From Chitinophaga oryzae (lineage in GTDB: Bacteria; Bacteroidota; Bacteroidia; Chitinophagales; Chitinophagaceae): a stretch of DNA of 64,000 nucleotides. Both the position numbers and the translations under genes were made by a program. The notes beneath the pieces are model-generated. The model was given only the letters and a program-made list of their open reading frames with translations. It was not told the origin of the DNA and ran no database searches. Shown here piece by piece: positions 1 through 7,940 of the stretch (position 1 is its first letter; each line of letters starts with the position of its first letter). The DNA lies in NCBI RefSeq assembly GCF_012516375.2, contig NZ_CP051204.2:5456001-5520000 (forward strand). The letters are read 5' to 3'.

Positions 1-342
1 ATAGGCGCCTTGCAGTCCGGCATGTTGCAGGTATTTATCCAGCACACCTCCGCCGGCCTGACGATCAACGAAAATGCAGACCCTACGGTACGGGTGGATT
101 TCGAAACGTATTTCAACAAGGCCGTTCCGGAAAACGATCCGGATTATAAGCACAATGACGAAGGGCCGGATGATATGCCTGCTCATCTGAAGTCGTCCCT
201 GCTGGGCTGTTCCGTGATGATACCTATCCACAACGGCCGGCTGGCGCTGGGCACCTGGCAGGGCATTTACCTCTGCGAGCACCGGGATTACGGCGGTCCC
301 CGCAACCTTGTGCTGACCGCATGGGGCAAGCCCATGTCCTGA
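1..342 (+). CDS. YjbQ/UPF0047 family protein (5' end outside window)
   Basis: The frame is open from the first base of the window, so the true start lies upstream; a TTG at base 10 is not needed as a start. The visible part covers most of a YjbQ-type protein, which is normally about 135-140 residues. It has the family signature of a histidine-containing core (QHTSAGLTINENAD), an acidic middle and the C-terminal GTWQGIYLCEHRD segment. Members of this family have been linked to thiamine phosphate synthase side activity, but the physiological role is unsettled. It ends 59 bases before a convergent gene. Family assignment is confident, function is not. Confidence 0.85.
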   Translation: MGALQSGMLQVFIQHTSAGLTINENADPTVRVDFETYFNKAVPENDPDYKHNDEGPDDMPAHLKSSLLGCSVMIPIHNGRLALGTWQGIYLCEHRDYGGPRNLVLTAWGKPMS

Positions 343-401
343 TTTAACGACACCGGTAAGCAGGCCTGGCGGCTTCGATCGCCGGAAAGAAGGAAGACAT
401 G

Positions 402-908
402 TTATTTCCCCTGCGGGAAACGATCGCCTACCAGGTTGAGCTCAATATGATGTTCGAGATAAGCTTTTAATCCGGCTAACACCCAGCAGAAGCCGCCGGT
501 GGAGTCCAGCGCTTTCTGTTGTACTGTCTGCACATCACCGGAGAAACCGTCATTCACTACTTCCACGAAAGTAGCGTCGTTGCCATGCGGCGTAAACGTC
601 CACACCACGCGGGTAGCGTTCTCCGGCGCGTTCCGGTGACCACCTTTCAGGTCATAGCTGTCGTACCAGCGGATTTCGATCCGCCTGTTGGGTTCAATAG
701 CGATGGTGTCCACAGCGGTGCTTACATTGTACATTTCCCAGGACCAGACCACTTCTTTACCGACCTCCAGTTTACCCGTGCTTTTGGTAAACCAGAACCG
801 GGTGGTGACAGCCGGGTCAATAAATGCGTTAAACACTTCCGCTGCCGGTTTCCGGATCAGCATGCCGCTTTGTGCGATCGCTGGTTGAGGTGTGTTTGCC
901 ATAGTCAT
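402..908 (-). CDS. SRPBCC / AHSA1-like domain protein
   Basis: A 168-residue soluble protein with the hydrophobic-ligand-binding START/SRPBCC fold expected from an N-terminal strand followed by AAEVFNAFIDPAVTTRFWF, a central beta-rich part (WYDSYDLKGG, RVVWTFTPHGND) and a long C-terminal helix with a GFCWVLAGLKAYLEH segment. These are the usual marks of AHSA1-like proteins of Bacteroidota, many of which are stress or regulator-linked genes of unknown ligand. ATG codons at 908 and 902 are both possible. The upstream gap holds a large double palindrome (924-986) that may be its operator. No membrane segment or signal peptide. Confidence 0.85.
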   Translation of the reverse strand: MTMANTPQPAIAQSGMLIRKPAAEVFNAFIDPAVTTRFWFTKSTGKLEVGKEVVWSWEMYNVSTAVDTIAIEPNRRIEIRWYDSYDLKGGHRNAPENATRVVWTFTPHGNDATFVEVVNDGFSGDVQTVQQKALDSTGGFCWVLAGLKAYLEHHIELNLVGDRFPQGK

Positions 909-923
909 GGTTTTTAAACAATA

Positions 924-986
924 AAAAAATGCGTAATCGATCGGTTACAAATATAAATTATTAAACCGATCGGTTACGCATTTTTT
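924..986. promoter_or_regulatory. Double palindrome, TetR-like operator pair or hairpin terminator
   Basis: A 23-base inverted repeat (924-946 and 964-986) with a single mismatch and a 17-base AT-rich loop. Each arm contains a smaller palindrome: AACCGATCGGTT is perfect in the right arm, and the left arm has the same core with one change. Such 12-base ACCGATCGGT cores are typical of TetR-family operators. The element lies 15 bases upstream of the SRPBCC start and 13 bases downstream of the stop of the next minus-strand gene, and ends in A/T runs on both sides. It could therefore also work as a terminator of the gene at 999-1445. No TetR gene is nearby. Confidence 0.6.
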
Positions 987-998
987 TTTACAGGTTAA

Positions 999-1445
999 TT
1001 AATGGAAGTAGATATCAACGTAGTCTACCACATTATTGCCTTCACAGTTGTCCATTTCCTGCAGCCTCCAGTATTTTCTGGCGCCTTTGGCCAGGAAATG
1101 GTAGGTACCGGTTTTTTCGCAGACCTTACCGCCGTTTACATTGCTGTATTGCGTGCGGATGGTACCGTTAAAAGTCAGCTCTTTGGGGGAGTCCACGGTA
1201 AGCGTTCCGTCGATGGTCACAAAGTCGCCGGTCTTCTCGTCCCGTTGTTCTCCTTTTACCGTATAGGTAGCGTCTTTTTGTTTTTCGATCATCACTTCAC
1301 CGGGGTGGTCCCAGCTGATCCACTGCAGGGTGAAGCTATGTTTTCCTTCGCGGATGGTGTTGCCCGCCCGCTGCTGGGCATAGGCCGTGTATCCGGTGAA
1401 AAGGGTGGCGGTCAACAGGCATGCAGTGATTAATTTCTTCATCAT
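999..1445 (-). CDS. Small secreted protein of unknown function
   Basis: A 148-residue protein starting with a clear signal peptide (MMKKLITACLLTATLF, then cleavage near TAYAQQ). The mature part is beta-rich, with alternating polar and aromatic residues and two cysteines (KVCEKTG and MDNCEG) that could form a disulphide in the periplasm. I do not recognise a family. It has no obvious operon partner: the downstream gene is separated by the long hairpin at 924-986. The double ATG at the start (1445 and 1442) is unambiguous. Confidence 0.7.
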   Translation of the reverse strand: MMKKLITACLLTATLFTGYTAYAQQRAGNTIREGKHSFTLQWISWDHPGEVMIEKQKDATYTVKGEQRDEKTGDFVTIDGTLTVDSPKELTFNGTIRTQYSNVNGGKVCEKTGTYHFLAKGARKYWRLQEMDNCEGNNVVDYVDIYFH

Positions 1446-1514
1446 ACGTACAATGTATTGGTTAAAAACAGTGTATCAAATATAAGTGCATTACCGTCTT
1501 TCGCCAAACCATTG

Positions 1515-2294
1515 CTAACGGCTTAATGTTACCAGCAAGTCGGCCAGTTCTTTCGGCTGGGTGACCATGGCGTCATGCCCCGTTTTCATTTCGTAATATT
1601 TCCATTGGGGAGATTGTTTTGCCTGCGCGGCAAACACTCCGAGCACCGGCAGCTGTGGCTGCGTGCAGGCGATGTAGGCCATCGGCAGGCCGTTGCCGTA
1701 TGGATGATGTAAGGCCAGTGGCTGGGCGAAAGTACGATAGGGTTGTAACGTAAGGCGGGCATCCACCCATTGCCGGTCCTGTGCATTGCTGACGCCAAAC
1801 AGGCTGGAAGGCCGTATGGACAGGCTATGCATCCCGTGTTGCGCCGCGTCTTTTTCAAATTCCTTTTGAAGCGATGCCGGATGTACGGAAATACAACTCT
1901 CCCCATTCCCCGCGATAACGGCATCCAGGAAAACCAGTTGACGGATTCTCTCCGGCATACGGTCAGCCACCCCGGCGATCACCACGCCCGCATAACTGTG
2001 CCCGACCAGTACCACGTCATGCAGGTCTTCCATATAGAGCAGGTTCACAATATCCGTGATATGGGTATTGAGATCGATACTGTCATGCGGTTGATTCCTA
2101 TGTTCACCCAGACCGCTGAGCGAAGGCGCATACACGATATTACCTTCCGCCCGCAGCTGTTCACTGACCCGTTGCCAGCTCCAGCCCCCGTGCCAGGCGC
2201 CGTGCACCAATACAAATACTTTCCGCGACTGCGCTATGAGAGACACCTGCACCAACAGGAATACGATGATTAATTTGATAACTTTTGATTGCAT
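1515..2294 (-). CDS. Secreted alpha/beta-fold hydrolase
   Basis: An exported alpha/beta hydrolase of the esterase type. The oxyanion-hole region reads VLVHGAWHGGWSW, the nucleophile elbow is GHSYAG, an acid lies in the FLDAV strand region, and the C-terminal histidine is in KTGHDAM. This is the layout of the salicylate-esterase/methylesterase-like hydrolases. The N-terminus from the ATG at 2294 is a signal peptide (KVIKLIIVFLLVQVSLIAQ). An in-frame TTG seven codons upstream is less likely because it would place charged residues before the signal. Substrate unknown. Confidence 0.85.
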   Translation of the reverse strand: MQSKVIKLIIVFLLVQVSLIAQSRKVFVLVHGAWHGGWSWQRVSEQLRAEGNIVYAPSLSGLGEHRNQPHDSIDLNTHITDIVNLLYMEDLHDVVLVGHSYAGVVIAGVADRMPERIRQLVFLDAVIAGNGESCISVHPASLQKEFEKDAAQHGMHSLSIRPSSLFGVSNAQDRQWVDARLTLQPYRTFAQPLALHHPYGNGLPMAYIACTQPQLPVLGVFAAQAKQSPQWKYYEMKTGHDAMVTQPKELADLLVTLSR

Positions 2295-2395
2295 GGAAAA
2301 ATAATTTTCCTGCAATGTTAGAAAGACCTGTTATCAACATCAATAACTCACCCGAAAGTGAGTACACGAAACCTAACGCATGGCCGCCCTGCGGG

Positions 2396-2722
2396 TTAAC
2401 GCAGATACCGCAGTTCAAAGTTCTCCGTAAAAAAGAGCATCATACTAATGGCCGGCTGCTGTTTCTCCGGATGATCGATCTGACAATGAAGGATATCAGT
2501 ATCCTCGTCGTCACGGCACATCCGCAGCACTATCGTTTGCTCCCCTATCAGGGAGTAATCAAACCAGAGATTATTGTCGAGGGAAGTCCGGGTTAACCCA
2601 AAGGAGATGGCTTCCTGATCGGACGCGTCCAAAACATAATGACAGATGTGGGACAAGGCCAATAACAAAGCCGGCAAACGGTCTTTCCAAATCCAGGTAC
2701 AAGTGGTCATACGGCAACGCAT
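2396..2722 (-). CDS. Hypothetical protein
   Basis: A 108-codon frame with amino-acid composition and hydrophobic periodicity of a folded small protein (DNNLWFDYSLIGEQTIVLRM, then an acidic patch DDEDTD). No signal peptide or membrane segment and no family that I recognise. It lies on the same strand as the sigma-54 regulator upstream of it (61-base gap) and the hydrolase downstream. ATG codons at 2722 and 2710 are both possible. An overlapping frame on the other strand is less protein-like. Probably real but unproven. Confidence 0.5.
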   Translation of the reverse strand: MRCRMTTCTWIWKDRLPALLLALSHICHYVLDASDQEAISFGLTRTSLDNNLWFDYSLIGEQTIVLRMCRDDEDTDILHCQIDHPEKQQPAISMMLFFTENFELRYLR

Positions 2723-2783
2723 ATATTTACGGGGTAAATATACAGTTATGACAGGTAATACTTTGGGAGAAAAGAGCTTAGTG

Positions 2784-3773
2784 TTAATTATCTTTCGTGT
2801 GCTGCCGGGTGATGCCCAGCTTTTTCATTCTTGCTTCCAGGGTGGTTGGCTTTATCTGTAAAATGGCCGCAGCGCCGTTTTCTCCGCGTACACGTCCATT
2901 GCAGTGTTTCAGTACGCGGATGATCAGTTGTCTTTCAGCTTCCGCGAGGCTGGTGATAGGTGGACTGGAGCCGGCGGCTCTGGCCTTTTCCGGCGGGGGT
3001 AGTTCCACGTAAATCACCGGCGCGCTGCCGATAATGACGGCTCTTTCCACCAGGTGTTGCAGTTCACGGATGTTGCCCGGCCAGTCGTAGCGTAGCATCG
3101 CTTCCATGGAGCGCTGGCTGATGGCGGCTACCGGTTTGCGGAAATGTTGGGAAGCATTTTCCACAAAATATTTCGCCAGCAGGGGGATGTCTTCTTTCCG
3201 TTCCCGCAGGGGTGGCAGGTGAATCGGAAACACATTGAGCCGGTAGTAGAGATCGTAGCGGAAGCGGCCGGACTGGCATTCTGCTTCCAGTATGCGGTTG
3301 GTGGCGGCCACTACCCTCACGTCAGTTTTAACGGTGCTGCCGCCTATTCTTTCAACTTCTTTTTCCTGTATTACTCTCAGTAGTTTCGGCTGTTGTTCCA
3401 GCGGCAGTTCTCCTATTTCATCGAGGAAGATGGTGCTCTGATGCGCCAGTTCAAATTTACCGGCGCGGCGTTGCAGTGCGCCGGTAAAGGCGCCTTTCTC
3501 ATGACCAAACAATTCAGATTCTATCAGCTGCGGCGGTAATGCGGCGCAATTGACTTTTACCATCGGACGTGTACTGCGGGCAGACCATTCATGGATGGCC
3601 TGTGCAATAACTTCCTTGCCGGTACCCGTTTCCCCGGTAAGCAATACAGTGGCATCGGTATCGGCCACCTGCTGCACCTGTTGTATCACAGCCTGCAGCG
3701 CAGGACCTCCTATCAGCGGTCCGTATGACGTTGATAAATAAACGGCATCCTTTCGGTTATGTTCACTCTTCAT
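2784..3773 (-). CDS. Sigma-54-dependent transcriptional activator without sensor domain
   Basis: An AAA+ bacterial enhancer-binding protein of only 329 residues. Walker A is GETGTGK (about 47-53), the sigma-54 contact loop GAFTGA is intact (about 94-99), Walker B is FLDEI (about 116-120), and arginine-finger/sensor regions follow in RYDLYYRLNVF and PLRERKEDI. The C-terminus is a Fis-type helix-turn-helix (ILQIKPTTLEARMKKLGI). Family members usually carry a receiver, GAF or PAS domain before the AAA+ core; here only about 20 residues precede it. Activity must therefore be set by expression level, by a partner protein, or through DNA binding. Target genes are not evident from the window. Confidence 0.93.
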   Translation of the reverse strand: MKSEHNRKDAVYLSTSYGPLIGGPALQAVIQQVQQVADTDATVLLTGETGTGKEVIAQAIHEWSARSTRPMVKVNCAALPPQLIESELFGHEKGAFTGALQRRAGKFELAHQSTIFLDEIGELPLEQQPKLLRVIQEKEVERIGGSTVKTDVRVVAATNRILEAECQSGRFRYDLYYRLNVFPIHLPPLRERKEDIPLLAKYFVENASQHFRKPVAAISQRSMEAMLRYDWPGNIRELQHLVERAVIIGSAPVIYVELPPPEKARAAGSSPPITSLAEAERQLIIRVLKHCNGRVRGENGAAAILQIKPTTLEARMKKLGITRQHTKDN

Positions 3774-4245
3774 TACACTATAGGGTCAATGAGTTGCTCA
3801 TCCGGCAACTCCGGTTAACAATATCCAACATTTCGTATATCCATTTGGGTAACTCCAAAATATTGGATGGGACCACGATACAATTTTCTCCGTAAGTGAT
3901 TGGTTAACAGAAACTTACTCACATGGCATAGTCATTGGATTCCGGAAGGAAATTTTTTTAACCCGGAAAAATTACAGCTCATCTGTAAAAAAAAACTGAA
4001 GCCCAAACAACCACATATGTAAATAAGCAATAGCCGATTTCAGCGATAGTAACAGGTAAAGACTTTTACATCAATAGCAGGCTGCATAATACAAAAAAAA
4101 TACCAGTTGGTGTTTGAAGAGCATGTCGTGCTACTGCTTTAAAATATCCGTACGGATTCCTGCCTTACTACATCAGCGCCGCTGAAAAAAGTGAATCGAT
4201 CAACACATAGCCATCAAAACTATATGTTTAAAAACCTCATTTGTT
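3774..4245. other. Long intergenic region, divergent promoters
   Basis: 472 bases without a credible gene on either strand. AT-rich and stop-rich. It separates the sigma-54 activator (minus) from the acyltransferase-like gene (plus), so it must hold both promoters. The one clear element is the inverted repeat at 3791-3811. A sequence TGGCATAGTCATTGG at 3924-3938 recalls a sigma-54 promoter but lacks the invariant GC at -12. Confidence 0.5.
3791..3811. promoter_or_regulatory. Inverted repeat upstream of sigma-54 activator gene
   Basis: Perfect 7-base arms GAGTTGC and GCAACTC separated by 7 bases, starting 18 bases upstream of the activator's ATG. Dyads of this size are usual for Fis-type dimeric regulators, so autoregulation by the activator is the simplest reading. 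This is inference from position and symmetry only. Confidence 0.4.
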
Positions 4246-5277
4246 ATGCCTTACTTTACAGTTGAGATCACCGAGAAAGAACAGTGGAACCAGGTTATCC
4301 ATGCAGCCCACACGCACGATTTTTACCACACCTGGTATTATCATCAGTTGTCTGCCGCCAACAGTCATCCTTTTATATTCGTCTTTGAAAAAGAAGGGCA
4401 TTTCATTGCGGTACCGCTACTGAAGCGGAATATAGAAGATACCAGTTATTTTGACTGCACGTCCGTCTACGGGTATGCTGGACCGTTATCCAGTCACGAC
4501 TTTCGTGATATGTCACCGCTGCTTTTACAGCAGTTTTCGCAGGCCTTTCTTCAGTTTCTGAAAAAGAAGAAAATAGTAAGTGTGTTTACAAGGCTGCATC
4601 CGTTGATCCATCAGCACTTTCAGCCCGGGAAAACCGGCGGCTTGTATGACAACGGGAAAACGGTGGTGATAGATCTGTCCCTTTCCGTTGCGGAACGGCG
4701 GCAGCAGTACCGCAAGGCATTCCGCTCCAAAATCAATCAGCTGAGGGATAAAGGCTACAAAGTACGGCAGGGTGTCGACGAAGAAGATATCGCATCATTT
4801 GCAGCGATCTATTTGCAGAATATGCAACGGCTGGGCGCGAGCGCCAATTATCATTTCGACAAAAATTATTTTAGCCGGTTATTACAGGCCACCGGATTCC
4901 GGAGTGACATCCTGCTGGCTTCTTATGAAGGCCGTGATACCGCAGGTGTTTTCCTTACCTGTTGCAACAACATTATGCAGTTACACCTGGCAGCCACCCA
5001 TGAGGACTTTATTCACGACTCCCCCATGCGGCTGCTGGTGGAAGAGGCCAGTATTTTCGGGCAGTCCAAAGGGATGCGGCATCTGCATCTCGGCGGCGGC
5101 GTAGGCGGGCAACAGGATTCGCTATTTAATTTCAAAGCCGGATTTTCTGACCAGCACCTGGACTTTAAAACATGGCGGCTGATTGCCGACACGGCCACTT
5201 ATAAAGCACTGACACTGAAAAAGGCGCCCACACCGGTCATGACCGACCTGCCTTTTCCGGTTTATCGTTTTCTCTAG
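4246..5277 (+). CDS. GNAT/FemAB-like acyltransferase
   Basis: A 343-residue cytoplasmic protein with the layout of GNAT_6/FemAB-like transferases: an N-terminal half-domain (HDFYHTWYYHQLS, PFIFVFEKEG, YFDCTSVYGYAGPL), a basic linker (YRKAFRSKINQLRDKGYKV), and a C-terminal half-domain ending in HLGGGVGGQQDSLFNFKAGFS. The last motif is typical of the family and probably helps bind the acyl carrier (CoA or aminoacyl-tRNA). Relatives act on peptidoglycan or on surface polysaccharides; the substrate here cannot be told. It is followed after 50 bases by a HAD-like gene on the same strand, possibly co-transcribed. Confidence 0.8.
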   Translation: MPYFTVEITEKEQWNQVIHAAHTHDFYHTWYYHQLSAANSHPFIFVFEKEGHFIAVPLLKRNIEDTSYFDCTSVYGYAGPLSSHDFRDMSPLLLQQFSQAFLQFLKKKKIVSVFTRLHPLIHQHFQPGKTGGLYDNGKTVVIDLSLSVAERRQQYRKAFRSKINQLRDKGYKVRQGVDEEDIASFAAIYLQNMQRLGASANYHFDKNYFSRLLQATGFRSDILLASYEGRDTAGVFLTCCNNIMQLHLAATHEDFIHDSPMRLLVEEASIFGQSKGMRHLHLGGGVGGQQDSLFNFKAGFSDQHLDFKTWRLIADTATYKALTLKKAPTPVMTDLPFPVYRFL

Positions 5278-5327
5278 TTATAGTTGCTAAAAAATTTTAC
5301 CATATCTTTTTTAAACCTTCATAACGT

Positions 5328-5762
5328 ATGCATTCCAATATCACCATCGCGATTGACTTTGACGGTACCTGCGCCTATCATCGCTTTCCGATGATAGGGG
5401 AAGAAATTCCACACTGCATCACTGTGTTACAAAGACTCCAACAACAAGGGGTAAAGCTTATACTCAACACCATGCGGTCCGGCAGGCATCTGAAAGATGC
5501 CGTGAAATGGCTCAACGGCAAAGGCATTACCCTCTACGGTGAAAACAGGAATCCGCAGCAGCGCCGGTGGACCGGCAGCCCCAAGGTACAGGCTGACTTT
5601 TACATTGACGATGCAGCCCTCGGCTGCCCCGTGGAAGAAGATATTTTCGGAAGAGTATCTGTCGATTGGTATAAAATGGAAACCCTTTTGGAAGCGCGGC
5701 AGGTACTGCCTGCCCGCAATCGGGCCAAAGAGAAAGTATGGCTGCTACAGCCAGCGAAGTAA
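5328..5762 (+). CDS. Short HAD-superfamily protein (BT0820-like)
   Basis: A 144-residue HAD-fold protein. Motif I is DFDGT (Asp10 and Asp12), motif II is NTMRSG, motif III lysine is in SPKVQAD (about residue 86), and motif IV is YIDDAALG (about Asp94/95). The pattern matches the capless small HAD proteins of Bacteroidota for which a Bacteroides structure is known. All catalytic residues are present, so phosphatase activity is plausible, but no substrate is suggested by context. A convergent terminator hairpin follows at once. Confidence 0.82.
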   Translation: MHSNITIAIDFDGTCAYHRFPMIGEEIPHCITVLQRLQQQGVKLILNTMRSGRHLKDAVKWLNGKGITLYGENRNPQQRRWTGSPKVQADFYIDDAALGCPVEEDIFGRVSVDWYKMETLLEARQVLPARNRAKEKVWLLQPAK

Positions 5763-5782
5763 GCATAGCTGTTCTTACATCA

Positions 5783-5810
5783 GAGAAGCCTGCGTGAACG
5801 CAGGCTTCTC
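5783..5810. terminator. Bidirectional hairpin terminator
   Basis: 13-base perfect arms (GAGAAGCCTGCGT and its complement) with a two-base spacer, placed in the 52-base gap between the convergent HAD-like and GNAT genes. The T-run is weak on both sides, so termination may be partial. Confidence 0.75.
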
Positions 5811-5814
5811 TATT

Positions 5815-6246
5815 TCAGCATTCCATATGCAATATCGGGTAGGGCTTGCCCATGCCGTCCCTCTCAGAACGGCCGCTGATCTTAAAGCCCATGCGCTCAT
5901 AAAAACCAACAGCCTGACTGTTTTGCTCGTTAACATCCACTTTACGGATATGCAGCTCCGTGAGGGCATAATGAATAAGCTGCTTACCCACGCCCTTTCC
6001 CCGCGAGGCATCCTCTACAAACAACATCTCCAGCGAATCGGCGTGTACACCGAGAAAAGCTACCGGCTGTCCCGCGTCATTCAAAAACAGGTAAGTATCT
6101 ACCTGTGGAAAAAACGCCTCCGGCAGGAGCGCCCTGATATGCTCAAAATCTTCCTGCGCTAAAAACCCATGGGTGGCCTTTACGGCGGATTCCCATATTC
6201 TTACCATTTCCGGGTAATCTGTGGCTGTTGCTCTTCTTATCTTCAT
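5815..6246 (-). CDS. GNAT family N-acetyltransferase (YjaB-like)
   Basis: A 143-residue single-domain acetyltransferase. The acetyl-CoA pyrophosphate loop is RGKGVG (about 82-87), followed by VDVNEQN and FYERMGF (about 103-121), and the C-terminus carries GRSERDGMGKPYP. The order and wording of these motifs are very close to E. coli YjaB, which binds acetyl-CoA and has no established physiological substrate. No operon partner; it converges on the HAD-like gene. Confidence 0.9.
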   Translation of the reverse strand: MKIRRATATDYPEMVRIWESAVKATHGFLAQEDFEHIRALLPEAFFPQVDTYLFLNDAGQPVAFLGVHADSLEMLFVEDASRGKGVGKQLIHYALTELHIRKVDVNEQNSQAVGFYERMGFKISGRSERDGMGKPYPILHMEC

Positions 6247-6421
6247 GTTCCTGTCTGTTTAAGGTGAATGACAATTTCGCGTTTTCTATGACTTTCTCCA
6301 AATATTCCCAGGCAGGCCATCACCTTCCTGTTTCTGTGAATTGTACTAAATATCCAACGATAAGTGTCATAAATCCCAATTACCGCCATCCTAATTTTGT
6401 ACTTAATTAATTCCAGTAATA

Positions 6422-7060
6422 ATGACTACAAGTGTAATCTTCTTCGGCATCATGGCTGCCATCGGCTATATCTTTTTACAATCCCTGTTTATACTGGGGG
6501 TACGGATAGCGGCGAAAGGCGCGGTAGAGAAACTGCCCAACGGAAAAGACAAAGACAGTGAAATGATCCTGTTCCCCATCTTCAAGTACCTCACCCGTAC
6601 CGAACGTATAAAAATTTACTACAGCGGCGAGCAGTTTGATCAGCTGGCCCGGAGGCTCGGCGTGCTGATGCCGGAATACCGTTTAAACATGGAAGACAAC
6701 AGCATCCTGCTTCCGCCGGACGATGCTTCCAGGGTCCCGGTGCTGAAAGAGCTGAATAACATGCTTCCTAAGATCGACGGGAAAATACAGGTAGAAGTAA
6801 CGGGCAACAGTATACGATTTTTTAAGATCGATGAAGTGTTCAAGGTTAATAAATACCTGCGCAAGCCGGTGATCCAGTGTCCTATCTGCATGGCCTCTTA
6901 CTGGAGCGTTTTCAGCTACTGGATCCCGGTAATCTACTTTTATGGTTTTAACTTCTGGGTAGTATATGCCGGCGTGGTCAATATCTGTGCAATAGCTTGT
7001 ATGAACTGGCTGTTGTGGATGCGGGGCTCGGCCTACGAAACACAGATCATGAAGGGATAA
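6422..7060 (+). CDS. Membrane protein of unknown function with CPIC motif
   Basis: A 212-residue protein with an N-terminal membrane segment (about 4-26), a cytoplasmic or periplasmic domain of about 120 residues rich in charge, then CPICMASYWS (Cys153 and Cys156) leading into two further membrane segments (about 163-200). A Cys-x-x-Cys directly before a membrane helix resembles small membrane families such as DUF1360, but I cannot assign it. A TAATTTTG element at 6392-6399 fits the Bacteroidota -7 promoter box. Its 3' end overlaps the convergent radical-SAM gene by 14 bases. Confidence 0.75.
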   Translation: MTTSVIFFGIMAAIGYIFLQSLFILGVRIAAKGAVEKLPNGKDKDSEMILFPIFKYLTRTERIKIYYSGEQFDQLARRLGVLMPEYRLNMEDNSILLPPDDASRVPVLKELNNMLPKIDGKIQVEVTGNSIRFFKIDEVFKVNKYLRKPVIQCPICMASYWSVFSYWIPVIYFYGFNFWVVYAGVVNICAIACMNWLLWMRGSAYETQIMKG

Positions 7061-7940
7061 GGCTGTTTCGCAGCCCGTATTGCCGGCACAGCTCCTCCAT
7101 TTTCTGCGAGAAAGCCTGCCGGTAATATGCCGGCATTTGCGGACCATCCGCAAAGAACCGTTGGTACTTTTCCATCAGATGAGGATAGTGTTTGGCGACG
7201 GCGTTCATCACCAGTGTTTTGCTGTCTGCCGGCCCCGATCCGAATAATGTCAGCGTAGCCGGGAATATATAAGCCGCACCGGCAGTTTTAAAGGCCTGAA
7301 ACATTTCATCCAGGTGTGTGGCCGTATCCGTGATAAAAGGCAACAACGGCATCAGGCTCACGCCACTGTGAAAGCCATGCTGTATGGCTGTTTTTAACGT
7401 CCCGAGGCGCAGCGAAGGCGGGGTGGCGCCGGGCTCAAAAATATGCGCAATGGTATCGGAGATGGTGGAGAAGGAGAACGTAATAAAAACCTTATGGGAT
7501 AGTTTATCCTGAAGATCGCCGGGAAGAATAGCGGTTTGATCGATGGCCTGCAGCAGATCAAAATCGCGGCCGACCAGGTCCGATTTGGTGATCACATGCA
7601 CGGGGAAGCGGTAATGCAGAATCACCTCCAGCAGGCGCCGGGTAAGCTGTTGCGTTTTTTCAATTTGCAGGTAAGGATCAGTGGCGGAAGACAGCACGAT
7701 AATGCCGTACTGTTTTTTCCGGGCGCGGAGCGACAGCTGCCGCTCCAGCAGCCCCACCGCATTACTCTTCACACTCAGCTTTTCCTCCATATTGATCCCG
7801 TACTTACTGCCCCTGATGTAACAGTACTGGCAGTTGAAAGAGCAGCCGCTGTAGGGATTGAGCGTATAGTCGTCCAGGAACCAGGGATCCCGGCGCTTTG
7901 TCTTGTTCAGTATGGATTTAACAACGACGGTACGTATCAT
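7047..7940 (-). CDS. SPL-family radical SAM protein
   Basis: A 297-residue radical SAM enzyme. The N-terminus reads LNPYSGC followed by CSFNCQYC, giving the Cys33-x3-Cys37-x2-Cys40 cluster-binding set. This is the motif of the spore photoproduct lyase-like (SPL, Rv2578c-type) family. Downstream regions include LSSATDPYLQIEK and HVITKSDLVGRD, typical of this family. It lacks evidence of being a true spore photoproduct lyase, and the organism is unlikely to form spores. The start codon overlaps the stop of the AlkD-like gene by four bases, so the two are translationally coupled, which suggests a shared role in nucleic-acid repair or modification. Confidence 0.88.
   Translation of the reverse strand: MIRTVVVKSILNKTKRRDPWFLDDYTLNPYSGCSFNCQYCYIRGSKYGINMEEKLSVKSNAVGLLERQLSLRARKKQYGIIVLSSATDPYLQIEKTQQLTRRLLEVILHYRFPVHVITKSDLVGRDFDLLQAIDQTAILPGDLQDKLSHKVFITFSFSTISDTIAHIFEPGATPPSLRLGTLKTAIQHGFHSGVSLMPLLPFITDTATHLDEMFQAFKTAGAAYIFPATLTLFGSGPADSKTLVMNAVAKHYPHLMEKYQRFFADGPQMPAYYRQAFSQKMEELCRQYGLRNSLIPS

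Noticed and set aside
3924-3938. Possible sigma-54 promoter TGGCATAGTCATTGG upstream of the acyltransferase gene
   Set aside because: The -24 GG is present, but the invariant GC at -12 is GG, and the site is about 300 bases from the start codon.
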